From Hippopus hippopus (Eukaryota; Mollusca; Bivalvia; Cardiida; Cardiidae): a stretch of 64,000 bases of DNA. The DNA lies in the NCBI GenBank assembly GCA_946811185.2, contig OX328112.1, positions 24,457,558 through 24,521,557 on the forward strand. The letters run 5' to 3'. The translations under genes were made by a program, and so were the position numbers. Under the pieces are notes generated by a model. That model was given only the letters and a program-made list of their open reading frames with translations, did no database searches and was not told where the DNA came from. Below, one piece after another: positions 20,776 to 32,817 of the stretch (its first letter is position 1; each line of letters opens with the position of its first letter).

Positions 20776-21039
20776 TATTTTTTCGAACATATTTATACAG
20801 GAAAGCAGCCACTAGCTTGTTTGCCAGAAGCGCTGATAAAATAAACTCCGGGAAGGCATGGATAAATGCACCGGCCGCTGGGATATAGCTGAAAAAATAT
20901 TGAAAACGGTTTTAAAAACAAAACAATTTTAAAGTTTACAGTAGTCACTAAAATTGAGAGACTCACTTAATCGCTTTCGCTGTGACTCTATAAAATATCT
21001 CTTGTTTCTATGACCAACGGAAGGCATATAGAAATATTG

Positions 21040-21178
21040 TAACGTTAGTTCCGTTTTCCTGCAATGTTTTCTACTATATCGTAAAACAAAACTCAACATT
21101 CGAGTCTCACTGAATTTGTCGTTTATAAGTACAGTATACATAGAAGGGTCTAAAATTCTGAAATTCTGTGATAAGTGC
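21040..21178 (+). mobile_element. Degraded family E
   Basis: ttttcctgcaatgttttctac, 'gtctcactgaatttgtcgttt', and gtctaaaattctg follow the E order without the left arm. Confidence 0.45.
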
Positions 21179-21261
21179 TGAAATAGTCAAAGGATGCAAA
21201 CACAGGTCAAGCCAAAGTGGATAAACTCATTCTTTCATTCATTCTACACTGCAAAACAAAC

Positions 21262-21490
21262 CCGGTCGACTAGCTCAGTGGTTAGCGTATTTGACTCGTG
21301 ACCTGGAGGTTGAGGGTTTGATACCCTGTTGCGGTGAACTTTCTTTACGGCGATTTTTCACTTCTTACCTCTGCTGCATGTGAGAAAAGAAGTCAGTGGC
21401 TTTGGAAAGAACGTTTTGTCAGTACTGGAAAGAAAGCCAGGAAACACATGGGTGCGTCACTGACCGCCATGATATGACCTAAGAATTATG
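21262..21490 (+). mobile_element. SINE-2-like tRNA-derived SINE
   Basis: Head tcgactagctcagtggttag (A box) and gggtttgataccc (B box). The body has 'cagtactggaaagaaagcca' and the domain gccatgatatgacc, shared with the elements at 35288 and 42343. Confidence 0.7.
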
Positions 21491-21493
21491 TAT

Positions 21494-21737
21494 AAGCCAT
21501 GCTTTGGCAAAAGAGGGTTATTGCATTTTCGTGATGTGTTTTACCATGCACGCCATCACAAAATAACATGGATCCATTATATACATTTTGTCTGACAAAA
21601 GACTGAATCATGAGGTGGAATGGTCCTTGGACATGCAGAAAATTGACCAAAAGCAAAAAATTTTGGACTACCCAAGCTCACCTGAGTCGATACTTTTTTG
21701 CAGCGGCATTTAGCCCCCTTTTCACAGAGCATGGCTC
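21494..21737 (-). mobile_element. Family A MITE, minus orientation
   Basis: Ends agccatgctttggcaaaaga and tttcacagagcatggctc, with hairpin remnants near the right end. Confidence 0.8.
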
Positions 21738-21948
21738 ATATATAGTTTAAGGGCGATATTATATCATCTGATAAGGGTAAAACCATTTTGATTTTAGGTG
21801 AGTAAGTGTTCAGAAACACTTAAATTAATCTTATAAACTATATATTCTACATTCTGAAATATTGATATAAAAATACCCCGTACTGTAGCAACTTTGAATA
21901 TCTTAAAAACTATAAATAAAATGTATATTCCGAAATATTCATATCAAA

Positions 21949-22210
21949 GAGCCATGCTTTTTAAATACGGGGCTTGATGCATCTGCAATAAGTATCGACT
22001 CATGTCAGCTTGCGCAGACTGCTAAGGCTGACCTCAATCGAAACTATCTGCTATTTTTACATTTTCTACATTTTCAATGACCATTCTACTTCATGCTTCA
22101 TTCGATTGTTTGACAAAGTGGAGTTTATGGATCCATCATATTGTGATGACTTGTTTTGTATAATGCATCAAGGAGTTGCATTAAGCCCCCTTTTACCGGA
22201 ATATTGCTCA
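21949..22210 (+). mobile_element. Family A MITE
   Basis: gagccatgctttttaaatac to ccggaatattgctca, with the hairpin tcagcttgcgcagactgcta weakened. Confidence 0.8.
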
Positions 22211-22489
22211 AGTATGAATTCCGAACGATGAGAATACCTTTGCGTTTCCATTCTGGACGTTTATGTACAATACAAGTGACGCATTATTGCTGTTGAAATA
22301 TAGAAGAATAAGCAAATAGAATCCTTCAGGGAATTGCGTACACTTGCGCTAGACTTCATGGCCCGTTCGCTATTCATTCATTACAGTCAATGAAACATGC
22401 TTCACTTGTAACTTACTTGTTGCCAAGGGAAATCAACTTTCCTATAGAGAGGGTAAAAAACCACAAAAAAACTATAGGATAGACGTTGA

Positions 22490-22722
22490 CAATTCTTCTG
22501 CAAAACAATTCGGTATTTTACTACTGGGAATAAGCATGCTTTTGTAAACATCGTGGGAAAAGGAGAAAATGCTGGTAACCAGCATTTTCTCCTTTTCCCA
22601 CAATGTTTATTTTTTTAATCATTAAAAAACAATTTTCAGCATTTGACAAGAATTGAATTGTGCGCCTAGAATTGCTTTCAATTTGGACGAGTTTAAAATT
22701 TTGTCGTCTGGTACAGGGTTGA
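22490..22722 (+). mobile_element. Family E MITE
   Basis: Intact hairpin 22545-22610. The tail attgctttcaatttggacga, ttgtcgtctggtacagggtt ends in a mutated TTAA. Confidence 0.85.
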
Positions 22723-22960
22723 GTCACCTTACTGCCCAGGGAAATCACGTGGTCTATAGAGGGGGCAAGAATTTCACAAAAAATATGGGAAAGATGTTGA
22801 TAATTTTGACAAAAATAAATCTTCCGTAAAAGTTCAATGCCATTGTTGTAAACGATTTATTCATTTGTGAGGCTTTTTTGATGCCTCCGACGTGATTAGG
22901 CCAAATATTACAATAAGAATTTCGGATATATGAAGTACACTGAAAAAGAGAATTAATATA

Positions 22961-23210
22961 ATCTATGCTCTGTGAAAAGTGGTTCAATCTATTATGTAAA
23001 AAGTATCAACTCATGTCAGCCTCTGCAGTCCACGCAGGCTGACATGGGTGGCTATTTGTAGAATTTCTACCTGTCTAAGGTCCATTCTTCCTCATGATGC
23101 AGTCGGTTGTTTGACAAAACGCATTTTATGATATCCATAATTTTGCGATGGCTTTCTTGGTATAATGAATCATGGAGATGCGTTAAACCCCTTTTTGCTA
23201 GAGGATGCTC
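22961..23210 (+). mobile_element. Family A MITE
   Basis: tctatgctctgtgaaaagtg to ttgctagaggatgctc; the hairpin is truncated on its right side. Confidence 0.78.
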
Positions 23211-23374
23211 ACTTTTACAGTCTAAGAAACATTCGGTTGTCGTATGAGAAGTTAATGCTTTATCATGTTATGTATTATCTTTCCTGCTTTCTTTTCTTTT
23301 GTCGCATTACTTTAGGGTTAAAAACAAACATGAATCCCTCACAGGTATATAGCCATTTAGAAAAGTACATTTGG

Positions 23375-23589
23375 GCAGCGCTCTGGGAAAGTAGGGTATA
23401 ATGCATCTCCCTGACGCATTGTACCAAGCAAGTCATCACATAATTTTGGATCCATAAAATCCATTTTGTGTAATAACGAACTAGCATGTGACTTGAAATG
23501 GTCCTTGGACATGCAGAAAATTTAAAAATGGCCAAAAGTTTCAACCAATGTCAACCTTCACCTGACCCCCTTTTCACAGAGCGTGGCTA
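23375..23589 (-). mobile_element. Family A MITE, minus orientation
   Basis: gcgctctgggaaagtagg, tgtaccaagcaagtcatcac, ending tttcacagagcgtggct; hairpin mostly deleted. Confidence 0.78.
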
Positions 23590-23799
23590 ATTTAGGTTTG
23601 AAACTGAGTTGGAATGTATGAAAAAAAAAAAACCTTTTAGTTCAAATTCCGATAAATGATAATGGTGTTCCATTCTATTCTCTTCTTTTGCCGTATCATT
23701 TCAGGGATGAAAACAAACATGAAACTTCGTGAGGTAAGCATTTAGGAAAGTAGACTTCGGGTTGTAAATGAGCTGAATATGTATCACAAAACCTTTGTT

Positions 23800-24350
23800 T
23801 CACTCTTTACCACAACTTCCGAGTTTTTGCGATCCTGGGAAAGAATCTTTTTGAAAACATTGTGGGAAAAGGAGAAAATGCTGGTAACCAGCATTTTCTC
23901 CATTTCCAACAATATTTTCTACCCTCCTCAAGGCAAATTTCTATTTTTGAGTCACATTCATTTTGTCGTCTGTAAAAGCTTTCAATTTGAGAAAGATTCC
24001 TGGGGAAGGATCCTTTTGAAAACATTGTGGGGAAAAGGAGAAAATGCAGTTAACAAGCATTTTCTCCTTTTCCCTCAATATTCTCTACCCTTCCCAAGAC
24101 AAATTTCTATTTTTAGTCACATTTATTTTGTCGTCTGCATAACTTTTCAATTTGGGAAAGGTTCCCGGAGAATTATCCATTCGAAAACATTGTGGGGAAA
24201 GGAGAAAATGCTGGAAACCAGCAATTTCTGCTTTTCCAACCGTTTTCTACCCCCATTTTTTTTATATTTTTAAGTCACATTTACTTTGTCGTCTGCAAAA
24301 GTTTTCAATTTTTTGCAAGTCTAAAATGTTGTCGCTTGGTAAAGGCTTAA
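23800..24350 (+). mobile_element. Family E MITE with internal 165-bp triplication
   Basis: gaaaacattgtgg occurs at 23853, 24018 and 24183, an exact 165-bp step. Each unit holds a complete hairpin plus the following 'gtcacatt-attttgtcgtctg' segment. Only one left and one right terminus exist (tttaccacaacttcc; ggtaaaggcttaa). Confidence 0.88.
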
Positions 24351-24542
24351 ACTCCAATAATAACAATGACGTTAAAAGATAGGTATCGCCTCTCTTTAAA
24401 ATGTTGTTGAACACAAATTTTAAGGGCAAAGCGTCCATCATTCATCCATACAATTATTTTAAATAGACAAAGCTAGTAAAAATGTACCGATGGGGAAATT
24501 TTCCCAATCTATGAATCGAAACATCATGATAATAACAAACTT

Positions 24543-24675
24543 AAAACCCTAAGGCGACTCTCACAACTATATAGTTGCTTTCGCGGCCAGAGTAGGTCAA
24601 AATAAGACTGCACAAAAACTTGCTGTCTGATCTTTGATCTACACTAGCCGCTATGTCGAGTCATTCTGGGTCCGT
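24543..24675 (+). mobile_element. Family C fragment, plus orientation
   Basis: Starts aaaaccctaaggcgactctc; hairpin aataagactgcacaaaaa is degraded; ends at ctatgtcgagtca. Confidence 0.6.
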
Positions 24676-24679
24676 TTTC

Positions 24680-24870
24680 ACAAATTAATCTCAAGCCGAT
24701 AGTATGAAAACCGAATAATGCTATTTCAAACTTATTTTTTTGGAGAAAAGTATCTCCTTATCGGACAATGTAGATCCAAGATCAGACTGCACGTTCTGTG
24801 CAGTCTGATCTTGATCTACACTGTCCGCAAAAGGTCAGTGAGTCGCGCATAGCAGCCTAAGAGTACAGAA
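24680..24870 (-). mobile_element. Family C MITE, minus orientation
   Basis: Contains atgctatttcaaacttattt and the intact stem at 24764-24830, ending cgcatagcagcctaagag. It faces the preceding fragment. Confidence 0.75.
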
Positions 24871-24894
24871 AGTTCTTAGTCTTATTCTCCAGAA

Positions 24895-25010
24895 TTGTGT
24901 ACATTTGAATAGAGCACAACTTCTGATTGGCTCAACAAAATGGTTCAGCCAATCAGAAGTTGTGTTACTTTCAAATTTTAAAAAAAATCTTGGAGAAAAA
25001 GAAGGAATGG
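24895..25010. mobile_element. Family G foldback element
   Basis: cacaacttctgattggctca / agccaatcagaagttgtgtt stem with paired CCAAT boxes; the outer arms are eroded. Confidence 0.75.
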
Positions 25011-25758
25011 CTGCCGAAAACGGACCCTGGACAAAAAGAACTTAGACATTGCAATTATATGGATCTAATCTCTTGACTGAAAAAAAATTCTGTTTGGTAT
25101 ATTCGGCGCTCTAGATAACGTTTACTACCTTCTGAAACTATCCTGCTGCAGATGTCTTTGCAAACATCTATTAAAATCGAGGATCTTACACCAGTTGACT
25201 AAAATTGTATGACGCGAGCCTTGACGAGCATCAAATACATTTTAGTCAACGAGTTTGATAAAAATGATAATACATAAACACGAATGTGAGATTCTATTTA
25301 TCACATAAAACGAATGACAGGCAAAAGGAAATTCCTGCATCATCACATTTTGCCTATATACTGTTCACGGGTCCATGTTTACAATTGTAGTTCGGTTTCA
25401 AATGTGTACATACACAAGTAGATAGCTCCATGACTTTTACACCGAAAGTAGAATAAATCAGTTTCAAAAGGAGGTTAGTGCAACTAATTCAGCAATTCTA
25501 TTGTTTTTAAAAAAGTTTTCGCAGCATTTTTTGCTTTTTATTAAACAGGAAAATCAAAAACTGTCCACGTGTACACCTTTAGCAATAATGACGTCATTTT
25601 TCCGTGAAACAGCGTAGTAGTACAACTTCCGGCATTTTCTGTGGTTGGTTTCTCAAGCTTCCCGCGCTCTTGACTGAAAATTGATCAGAACTGGGACCCA
25701 AAAAAGATAATACACTGGAGTATTATCAAAAAAAAAGTCATGGGTTTTATACACTGCC
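25011..25758. other. Non-coding stretch, nothing recognised
   Basis: No repeat family or coding signal was recognised. Confidence 0.4.
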
Positions 25759-25775
25759 GGGGGGGGGGGGGGGGG
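25759..25775 (+). repeat. Poly-G run
   Basis: Seventeen consecutive G. Confidence 0.95.
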
Positions 25776-25837
25776 ATTATGTGATAAATAGAGAAATGAA
25801 TAATGACAGAAATCAAGGTTTGATACATTTACATAAT

Positions 25838-25915
25838 GTAAAACATTGTGGCAAAGGTTGAAATTGGTAGTAACGACAAGATTCTGCTTTTGTCACAGTG
25901 CTTTCAAAAAATGGT
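25838..25915. mobile_element. E-like hairpin variant, fragment
   Basis: aacattgtggcaaaggttga facing gcttttgtcacagtgctttc. Similar worn variants lie at 30455-30520, 34505-34590 and 37800-37880. Confidence 0.4.
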
Positions 25916-26095
25916 TGGCTGAAAAAAAGAAAGTCCATTGGTAGTAATTTGTTAACCTCTTTATCACAGAATAAAAACGATTGCCATTGTCTGTTGTAAA
26001 AAGAAATGAAATCCCAAGACTGCTTTAGTCATAAATGATACCTAACTGTTATTTATTCAAAATGCATCTGCATCGCTGGAAAAGCTAGCGTAGCA

Positions 26096-26285
26096 TTAGC
26101 CTTGAGGATGCTAAGCGCTACTCGGGGCGCTTTGGCAGACAGTGTAAGTCAAGATCAGACTGCACAAAATGCGCAGTCCGATACGGTATTTTCGTTCCGA
26201 TGAAATCAACTTTGGAAACGCATTATTTTGTTTTTTACTATTGAGTGGAAATTTTAGTTTCATTCATTTAGTAGTTTTAGGTTTA
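26096..26285 (+). mobile_element. Family C MITE, degraded
   Basis: gaggatgctaagcgctactc, cagacagtgtaagtcaagat, then the C tail actttggaaacgcatta and ttattgag-type remnants. Confidence 0.7.
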
Positions 26286-26421
26286 TAGGGGCCAATTTTA
26301 AACTTTTTGCTGTCAATCAAAAGCGTTTGTAAATAAATTAGATATAAATTTCTTTGCAAGCGCTAAGGAATATGACTGTTACATTCAATAAAAAGGTGCA
26401 CGTTTTCTCGTCTAACACTTT

Positions 26422-26627
26422 AACTGCTATATAATTGAAACGAAAATTTCCACTCTATGGTTAAAACTCAAATATTGCGATATAAAAGTTGATATCACCC
26501 GGAAAAACTACCGTATCGGACAGCGTAGATCAAGATCAGACTGCACGTTAAGTGCGGTGTGATCTTGATCTACACTGTCCGCTAAAGCCACCCCTCCCCG
26601 AATCGCCCTTAGCAGCCAAAAGTTTAA
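26422..26627 (-). mobile_element. Family C MITE, minus orientation
   Basis: The intact stem at 26517-26582 (gatcaagatcagactgcacg), then tcgcccttagcagccaaaag ending TTTAA. Confidence 0.8.
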
Positions 26628-27406
26628 ATAGCAAGATAGTTGTTTTGCCATTTGTAACTCCATCTATTTTTATAAGACCGGATATGAAGTCTTTGTATTC
26701 ATCTCAGTTTAGATCGAGTAATGATTTGTGAAAGTTTGTACTTGTACCGAAAGTTTAAAGCAAGAAAAACATTTTTTTTTAAAAGGAAGATTGCTCATCA
26801 TGCTTTGTTTTCTTAAAGTTGAGAAGTATTGATTTCCGCCAATAAGAAGGTTCGTTTCTGACGGTACCCACAACTGGAATCACTTCAAGTGTGTTGGTAC
26901 GTACCAAACTTGGTTGTGGCATAAAGCTCTAAATTCAAGTATGCTTGACACTTAAAGCACATAATATTAAACGCCCAGTTTTCATATAATTCAAATCATC
27001 GTCATCAGGGGACCCAATAACTTTCTATTTTGCCATTTTATGGTTATATTAAAAGGTTAAGTGAGAGTTCCCAATTCAAAACGTCATTCTGTTAACAGCT
27101 AACATTCCTTTTTTTTATCAAACCGTACATTTACTCTACGTTTAGAACTGAGAGTGGTCGCCCCGTCCAAATTATAGACTGGTTGTGCAGTGTACCCACC
27201 CAGTTGAATTCAGTCTTGTATCCAAGCGTCCAATAATCTCATAAAACTCATTCTTTAATAAGCTTCTCTCATAGCTTGATGGAAAAGGTTTTAAATTTAA
27301 AAACAAGACTTGGGTTTCGTGCTTCGATCCCGCGTTTGGGGCGTTTTCGCCTAGGACTGACCTTTGGCAAGGTTCTACAGAACCTTGGCATTAACCCCCT
27401 CCTCCC
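26628..27406. other. Non-coding stretch, nothing recognised
   Basis: No repeat family or coding signal was recognised. Confidence 0.4.
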
Positions 27407-27439
<33 letters not shown>

Positions 27440-27452
27440 GAGAGAGAGAGAG
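27407..27452 (+). repeat. (GA)n microsatellite
   Basis: Imperfect GA repeat with a few interruptions. Confidence 0.95.
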
Positions 27453-27861
27453 CAAAATTATGAACACAGGATATGTCGCCATAAAGCAGATTACTTATTT
27501 TTGAAAACATCAATGAAAAAAGAAGAGTAAATCTTTCAGATTAGATCGTTCAAATGCTCAGTCATGGTTTCAGAGAGAAAAAAAGCCTGGCTCAACGACA
27601 AAGTGCAGAGGACAAATTTACTTTTTGTGCGGCTATTTTACATAATGATCAGACTGCACATAACGTTTGGTGTAATTTTGTGTCCACAATATTCGATTTT
27701 CTGTACAGAAAACCATGGATCTGCAATATGTACTATTGTTTTCGGTCACGAATTTATTCGGTTCATTTGTTCAGATCCCTAAAATCGTCTTAGAACTGAA
27801 AGACAAAACATGGATTTAAAGAGGGGCGTCTTTTTTAAGCGGTTAGACTACAACACGGACT

Positions 27862-27965
27862 CAATATACCTTTACAGACAGTGTAGATCAAGATTAGACT
27901 ACACAGAACACGCAATCTGTTTTGAAATCCTCACTGTCCGATACGAACGAATTTTTGGGCAAGAA
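27862..27965 (+). mobile_element. Family C fragment
   Basis: acagacagtgtagatcaaga, ttagactacacagaacacgc, with a weak right arm and cactgtccgatacga. Confidence 0.65.
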
Positions 27966-27969
27966 GAAC

Positions 27970-28351
27970 TTTACTCTGTCAGAGTCAATATAGAGACTCA
28001 ACCTCTTTCGACAGCTAAAAAAACAATCTACTGACACTCAAAGTAATCATTGTTTTAAACATATTTATCTCACATCGATTGAGAAAAAAGTTCTAACAAC
28101 TTATACTAATCTCTCTCGATTTTGCTTCCTGGGAACTACACCAGTACTCGCGCCGAATGTGTGGGCCAATGAAAATTCCAAAAATTGACACCCGTTCCCG
28201 GGTCTCGAACTCGGGACCTTTTGGTTACGAGGCCGACGCTCTACACGGACGGCATGGATCTAAGATCAGACTGCACGTTCTGTGCAGTCTGATCTTGATC
28301 TATGCCGTCCGCAAAAGCCCATGTTTTGACCAATGGCGCTGCAAGTGTTAA
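27970..28351 (+). mobile_element. C2 MITE interrupted by a SINE
   Basis: The left part agactcaacctctttcgaca (27980) matches the C2 5' half. The right part starts acggacggcatggatctaag (28247) and ends with the C2 terminus gcaagtgttaa. The intervening 0.2 kb is SINE-1. Confidence 0.72.
28050..28246 (-). mobile_element. SINE-1 (minus strand), inserted in C2
   Basis: Same body as 11804-12013 (tctctctcgattttgcttcc, ggtctcgaactcgggacc), lacking the last 25 bp of the tRNA-like head, where C2 sequence resumes. Confidence 0.82.
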
Positions 28352-28616
28352 AAATTGTAAAAATAATATTGTTTGATAAAGGATTGAAGGGTTAAATCTC
28401 ATTGAATTCAATTGATTTATCCAGAAGGAGAGAAAGGGGAGACGGTAACTCATTTAAGTGATTCAAAAGTTAAGGTAAATGAATACCTAGGGAGTTAAAA
28501 GACTCGGAAATGTCGAATTTTATGAAATTAAAGTGTATTAAGTACTCTGACTTTTTTCTTTTTTTAGTAACACCTTTTTCTGTCTGTCGTCATTGATGTT
28601 CCCTCTCCCTGTCCCC

Positions 28617-28620
<4 letters not shown>

Positions 28621-28654
<34 letters not shown>
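28621..28654 (+). repeat. (CT)n microsatellite
   Basis: Seventeen uninterrupted CT units. Confidence 0.97.
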
Positions 28655-28656
<2 letters not shown>

Positions 28657-29737
28657 GTTAGTTATGGGGTGATTTTTTTTTTTTTGTTCACATAACTCGC
28701 CTCGTTTTCAATGCAATAAATTATAGTCATTACGAATTGTCTTATCTTACACATGTTTGAAATAAGCAAATATTGCCGAAACTGGTGAATGCATTGTCAT
28801 TATATGCCTTGTTTCTAAAAGATTTTCTTGATAACTCAAACTTCAAAATGGGGGATTGTGACAAAGCTACGATTGTTATACATTTAGATTTAATATCAAG
28901 TCGCCATTTGTAAGCTTCTGTGGAACTAGTTTTCGTCCATGTCGTACACATGGCAAAGAAGTGAATAGGTCTCATTCATGTAAATTTCAACATGTATATA
29001 GGCCTATGTTTCCACGTATTTCCGCATATTCGTGAGATAAAGTAATGTGATAAAAAGAATTTGACGTTCGTTGGCTTTGAGGTAAAATTTTATTAAAAAA
29101 GTCGATGAAAAAAGTTATTAAGCTCAGCAAAGGCTCGCTTAGTACCACTTTTAATACTTTTCTAGACTCGTTTAGTAAAATTTTATCTCAATACCACCTT
29201 ATATCAGATCCTGTATACACATTCAAATCTATAAATAAGCAAGCATCAAAGGGGCATTCAAAATGTGCTTGCTTAAGACATCTGCTTTAATTTCTTAGAA
29301 CAGTCGTATTTAAACATACATGTATTTGCCTTCTTTGGAAACTCAATCTATGCTTGCATTATACTGGTGATTTTGCATGATGAAGATGACTACTAGGATA
29401 GGTTTTACTGTACTTAAACAAGAAACATTTCCGAATCTTATTAAAGCCCCGTGCTCTCTTCAGTTTTTTTTTTTTTTTTTAATCATTATCTTAAAGAGGG
29501 TAAAAAATAATAAAGATTAAGAAAAAATCGAAGAAAGCATTAACAGCGAACTGATAAGGCGCACTTTTCTTTTCGGAGATTCCATTGTAGAAATAGCCCA
29601 CCCCAAAAATAGAAAAAGAGAGATGCGCGCGCATCTTAGGAAGTAAGCAAAGCATCAAAGATGGCGTTAACAAGTAGCATCGAACCGAGCAATAGAAATA
29701 CATACTTCGGAGTAAATATACGGTCTGTGTGCATTCT
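28655..29737. other. Non-coding stretch, nothing recognised
   Basis: AT-rich DNA with a T-run near 29465-29480; no coding or repeat family recognised. Confidence 0.4.
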
Positions 29738-29945
29738 TTAACCCTTAGGCTACAAAGCGCGACTCACTGACCTTTTGCGGACAGTGTAGATCAAGATCAG
29801 ACTGCACAGAACGTGCAGTCTGATCTTGGATCTACACCGTCCGATAGGGAGATATTTTCCCTCAAAAAATACCTCGGAAATAGCAAAATTTCGGGTATTT
29901 ACCATCGGCTTAAAAGTTTGACTTCATTTTATTATCAGGGTAAGC
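29738..29945 (+). mobile_element. Family C MITE
   Basis: TTAACCCTTAGGCTAC, an intact stem at 29782-29851, tail tttaccatcggcttaaaag; the final TTAA is missing. Confidence 0.82.
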
Positions 29946-30746
29946 CCTGCAATATGCAAATTACCTCACACCTCATTACCATAATTCGGGTCTTGCTACG
30001 AAATATGCAGAAAGGAGGCTTTCCGTTTTATTCCTCTTCATTAAAGCTTTAATGGGATAAACAACGTTGCAGAAAGGTGGTTTTCCCTCATTATCCTGTT
30101 GATTAAAGCTTTAATGAGGTAAACAAGGTTCTGTCTTTACTACCTACATGTATTTAAAAGACTTACTTTAAATTCTTCGCCACTTTTCCTTTTTTTTCCC
30201 CTATCAAAACGGGTATCAAGCTTAAATGGTAAATGACACAGGGACAGCAAATAAGTGCACTGTCACTGTGACATAAATGAAATACCACTGAGAAGTTGTT
30301 AAACAGAATAAACGATTTTAAAAAATACAACTTTCAAGTGGTCCTTATTCTTACAAAGAAAAATTTGCAGCAGACGGCTTTGAAATCATCCATACAAAAA
30401 CATAAATTAATCGTGTGAATTCATATCATTTAGTGCATATCTACCAGTAAAAAATATTGTGGCAAAAAGAGAAATTCCTTGTTGTGAGTATTTTTTCCTC
30501 TTACTACAATGTTTTTAAAAGAGCTGAACGACGCCTGAAAGTCGCCAGAAGATGGTACTGATATAAACAGGGATATTTTGTTTTTCTTAATCATTGCGAC
30601 ACTAATTGATCTGAATTAAAATCTTTGAACTCTAACTGAATAAACATACAAAACAAACTCTATTTCCCCCAGGCAAACAAAAAAATAAAAAAAAAAAACC
30701 CAACATTTTGTGTCATATGAACACTGACATATCAAATCAAACTGAA
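29946..30746. other. Non-coding stretch with a short duplication
   Basis: tgcagaaaggaggctttccg (30007) and tgcagaaaggtggttttccc (30069) are direct repeats, each followed by attaaagctttaatg. An E-like worn hairpin lies near 30455-30520. Confidence 0.45.
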
Positions 30747-30957
30747 TTAACTTTTAGGCTGCTAAGCGCGACTCACTGACCTTTTGGGGACAGTGTAGAT
30801 CAAGATCAGACTGCACAGAACGTGCAGTCTGATCTTTCATCTACACTGTCCGATAGGGAAATATTTTTCCCTTAAAATAACTTTGAAATAGCAAAATTTG
30901 AGTTTTTATTATTGGCTGGAAAGTGTCTTTTAACTTATGGAGCAAGCTAGAGGTTAA
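30747..30957 (+). mobile_element. Family C MITE, full length
   Basis: TTAACTTTTAGGCTGC to GCTAGAGGTTAA with an intact central stem. Confidence 0.88.
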
Positions 30958-31380
30958 CAGTTATGAATCGAAGAAGCGGATGCTGTAGATCCAAGATTAG
31001 ACTGTCGTTTTCATTATCTTCCGCTATATGGCATTCTACAAATACACATCTATCTAATTTTGGCATTCTGGGTACAGAACCGGACTACTTTTCAAAACGA
31101 CAACCGTTACTTTGAATTTCAAAATGAAATAAACGTTTACTCAATAAAACGCAACCCGGTGCGAATCATTCAGCTATGATCCGCTAGCATGTAACCTATG
31201 CACCGGTCATTTATTAAAACAGCCCCCACAGGCTTGGGTAATAGCTTCGGTATAAGCCCTACTTTTCCCTAGTATATGGGGTCGGTGATGCGTCATAGCA
31301 GACAGGTCGAATCTTCGAAGAATATGACATGCGCAGACAACGCTGTCGTTCTGTATTTTAGATCGCGGAAAGAGATCGCA
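30958..31380. other. Non-coding stretch
   Basis: A short C-like piece (ctgtagatccaagattagac) at 30983-31003; nothing else was recognised. Confidence 0.35.
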
Positions 31381-31593
31381 TTAACTCTTTCATCCCCAAA
31401 TAAATAAACTCGACCTCTATCGACGGCTCTAAATACAATCCATAGAAACTTTTAAAGATTTTGATTGTATAGGCTTGACTACACAAGCGGACGGTATAGA
31501 TCGAAGATCAGACTGCACGTTCTGTGCAGTCTGATCTTGATCTATGCCGTCCGCAAAAGTCACTGTTTTCGTCTATGGCGCCGAAAGGGTTAA
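31381..31593 (+). mobile_element. C2 MITE, full length (reference copy)
   Basis: TTAACTCTTTCATCC to GCGCCGAAAGGGTTAA, 213 bp. Central stem: cggacggtatagatcgaaga, gactgcacgttctgtgcagt, mirrored. It resembles family C in the stem but differs in the arms. Confidence 0.88.
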
Positions 31594-31947
31594 TATATTC
31601 GGCGCTGAAAAATTGGAGTTAAAAGAAGAACTGTTTTTTTTTTCTTTGTAATTTTAAGTCAATACTGTACAGGTAAGATTGAGACCTACAAGAACCATTA
31701 CAAACTAGACCATGTAAAAAATATTTGCAGGAAAATAAAAACGTGTCGCATTTTTTAAAATTAAAAAAAAAACGTATTTGAGGATGTAGCAATTATTTTT
31801 AACAAGCAAGAGCTACTTTTACCGCCAGGTTTTCCATAGCTGTGAAGGTCAGTGGCATATACAGCCGAATTTGTTGTACAAAACTTTAAACACATCATTG
31901 AAAGGGACTAGAATACAAATTCATGAAGCTTGAACATTTCTTTTTTA

Positions 31948-32196
31948 AGCACTGTGATGCAAAGAAAAGCTATGCATTTCCGTGATGCATTATACCAAGT
32001 AAGCCATCACATGATTATCGAACCATAAGACTAATTTTATCTACAAACAGGCTTAGTTCTTGAGTAGACTGGTCCTTTAACAAGCAGAAAATTGACCTAT
32101 GGTAAAAGGTTTCGACCCAGGTCAACTGCGCAGGCTGTCCTGAGTCGATGTTTTTTTGCAAATGAAAAATCTTCCTTTTGCAAGAACATGCTTCAT
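31948..32196 (-). mobile_element. Family A MITE, minus orientation, degraded
   Basis: gcactgtgatgcaaagaaaa, cattataccaagtaagccat, ggtcaactgcgcaggctgtc, ending caagaacatgcttc. Confidence 0.7.
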
Positions 32197-32250
32197 TTAT
32201 TTATTTATTTATTTATTTATTTATTCATTTATTCATTTATTCATTCATTC
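32197..32250 (+). repeat. (ATTT)n / (ATTC)n microsatellite
   Basis: Tetranucleotide tract of about 13 units. Confidence 0.95.
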
Positions 32251-32603
32251 AGATTTTGAGTTGCATATCATACAAAACTACAAATATTCAAGAGTAGCGG
32301 ATATGAATACACGTTGAGAAACCTTATGTAGCTTCTCCAAACATAGTTAGGTGTTGAAATAATGTCTAAATTTCATACAGGAAGGTAAAGTGAAATCCAA
32401 ACAGCGATTTATTTCTGGGGAATTACATTGACAAACAAATGTAATAGAAATATATATTACGGGAGAAAAATAAGATAAATAATTTGATAAATGGAATAAA
32501 CAATTTTATTTAAAAAAAAGAAAACGTTTAGAATTTCAATTCACAATTAACAGAAAAAGATAAATGATATTCTGCTGAATGAGAAATGGTGATTGCCTTG
32601 TTC
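32251..32603. other. Non-coding stretch, nothing recognised
   Basis: AT-rich. Confidence 0.35.
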
Positions 32604-32817
32604 CCTAAACCGTAGGCTGCTAAGCGTGACTCACTGACCTTTCGCAGACAGTGTAGACCAAGATCGGACTGCACAGAACGTGCAGTCTGATCTTGAATCT
32701 ACACTGTCCGGTAAAGAGATATTATTCCTCAAAACATAACTTTGAAATAGCAATATTTGGTTTTTTTACTATCGAATTGAAAATTTCATTTTAGTCAGTT
32801 AGCAGGATAAGAGTTAA
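32604..32817 (+). mobile_element. Family C MITE, full length
   Basis: ctaaaccgtaggctgctaag to AGGATAAGAGTTAA with a near-complete stem. Confidence 0.86.
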
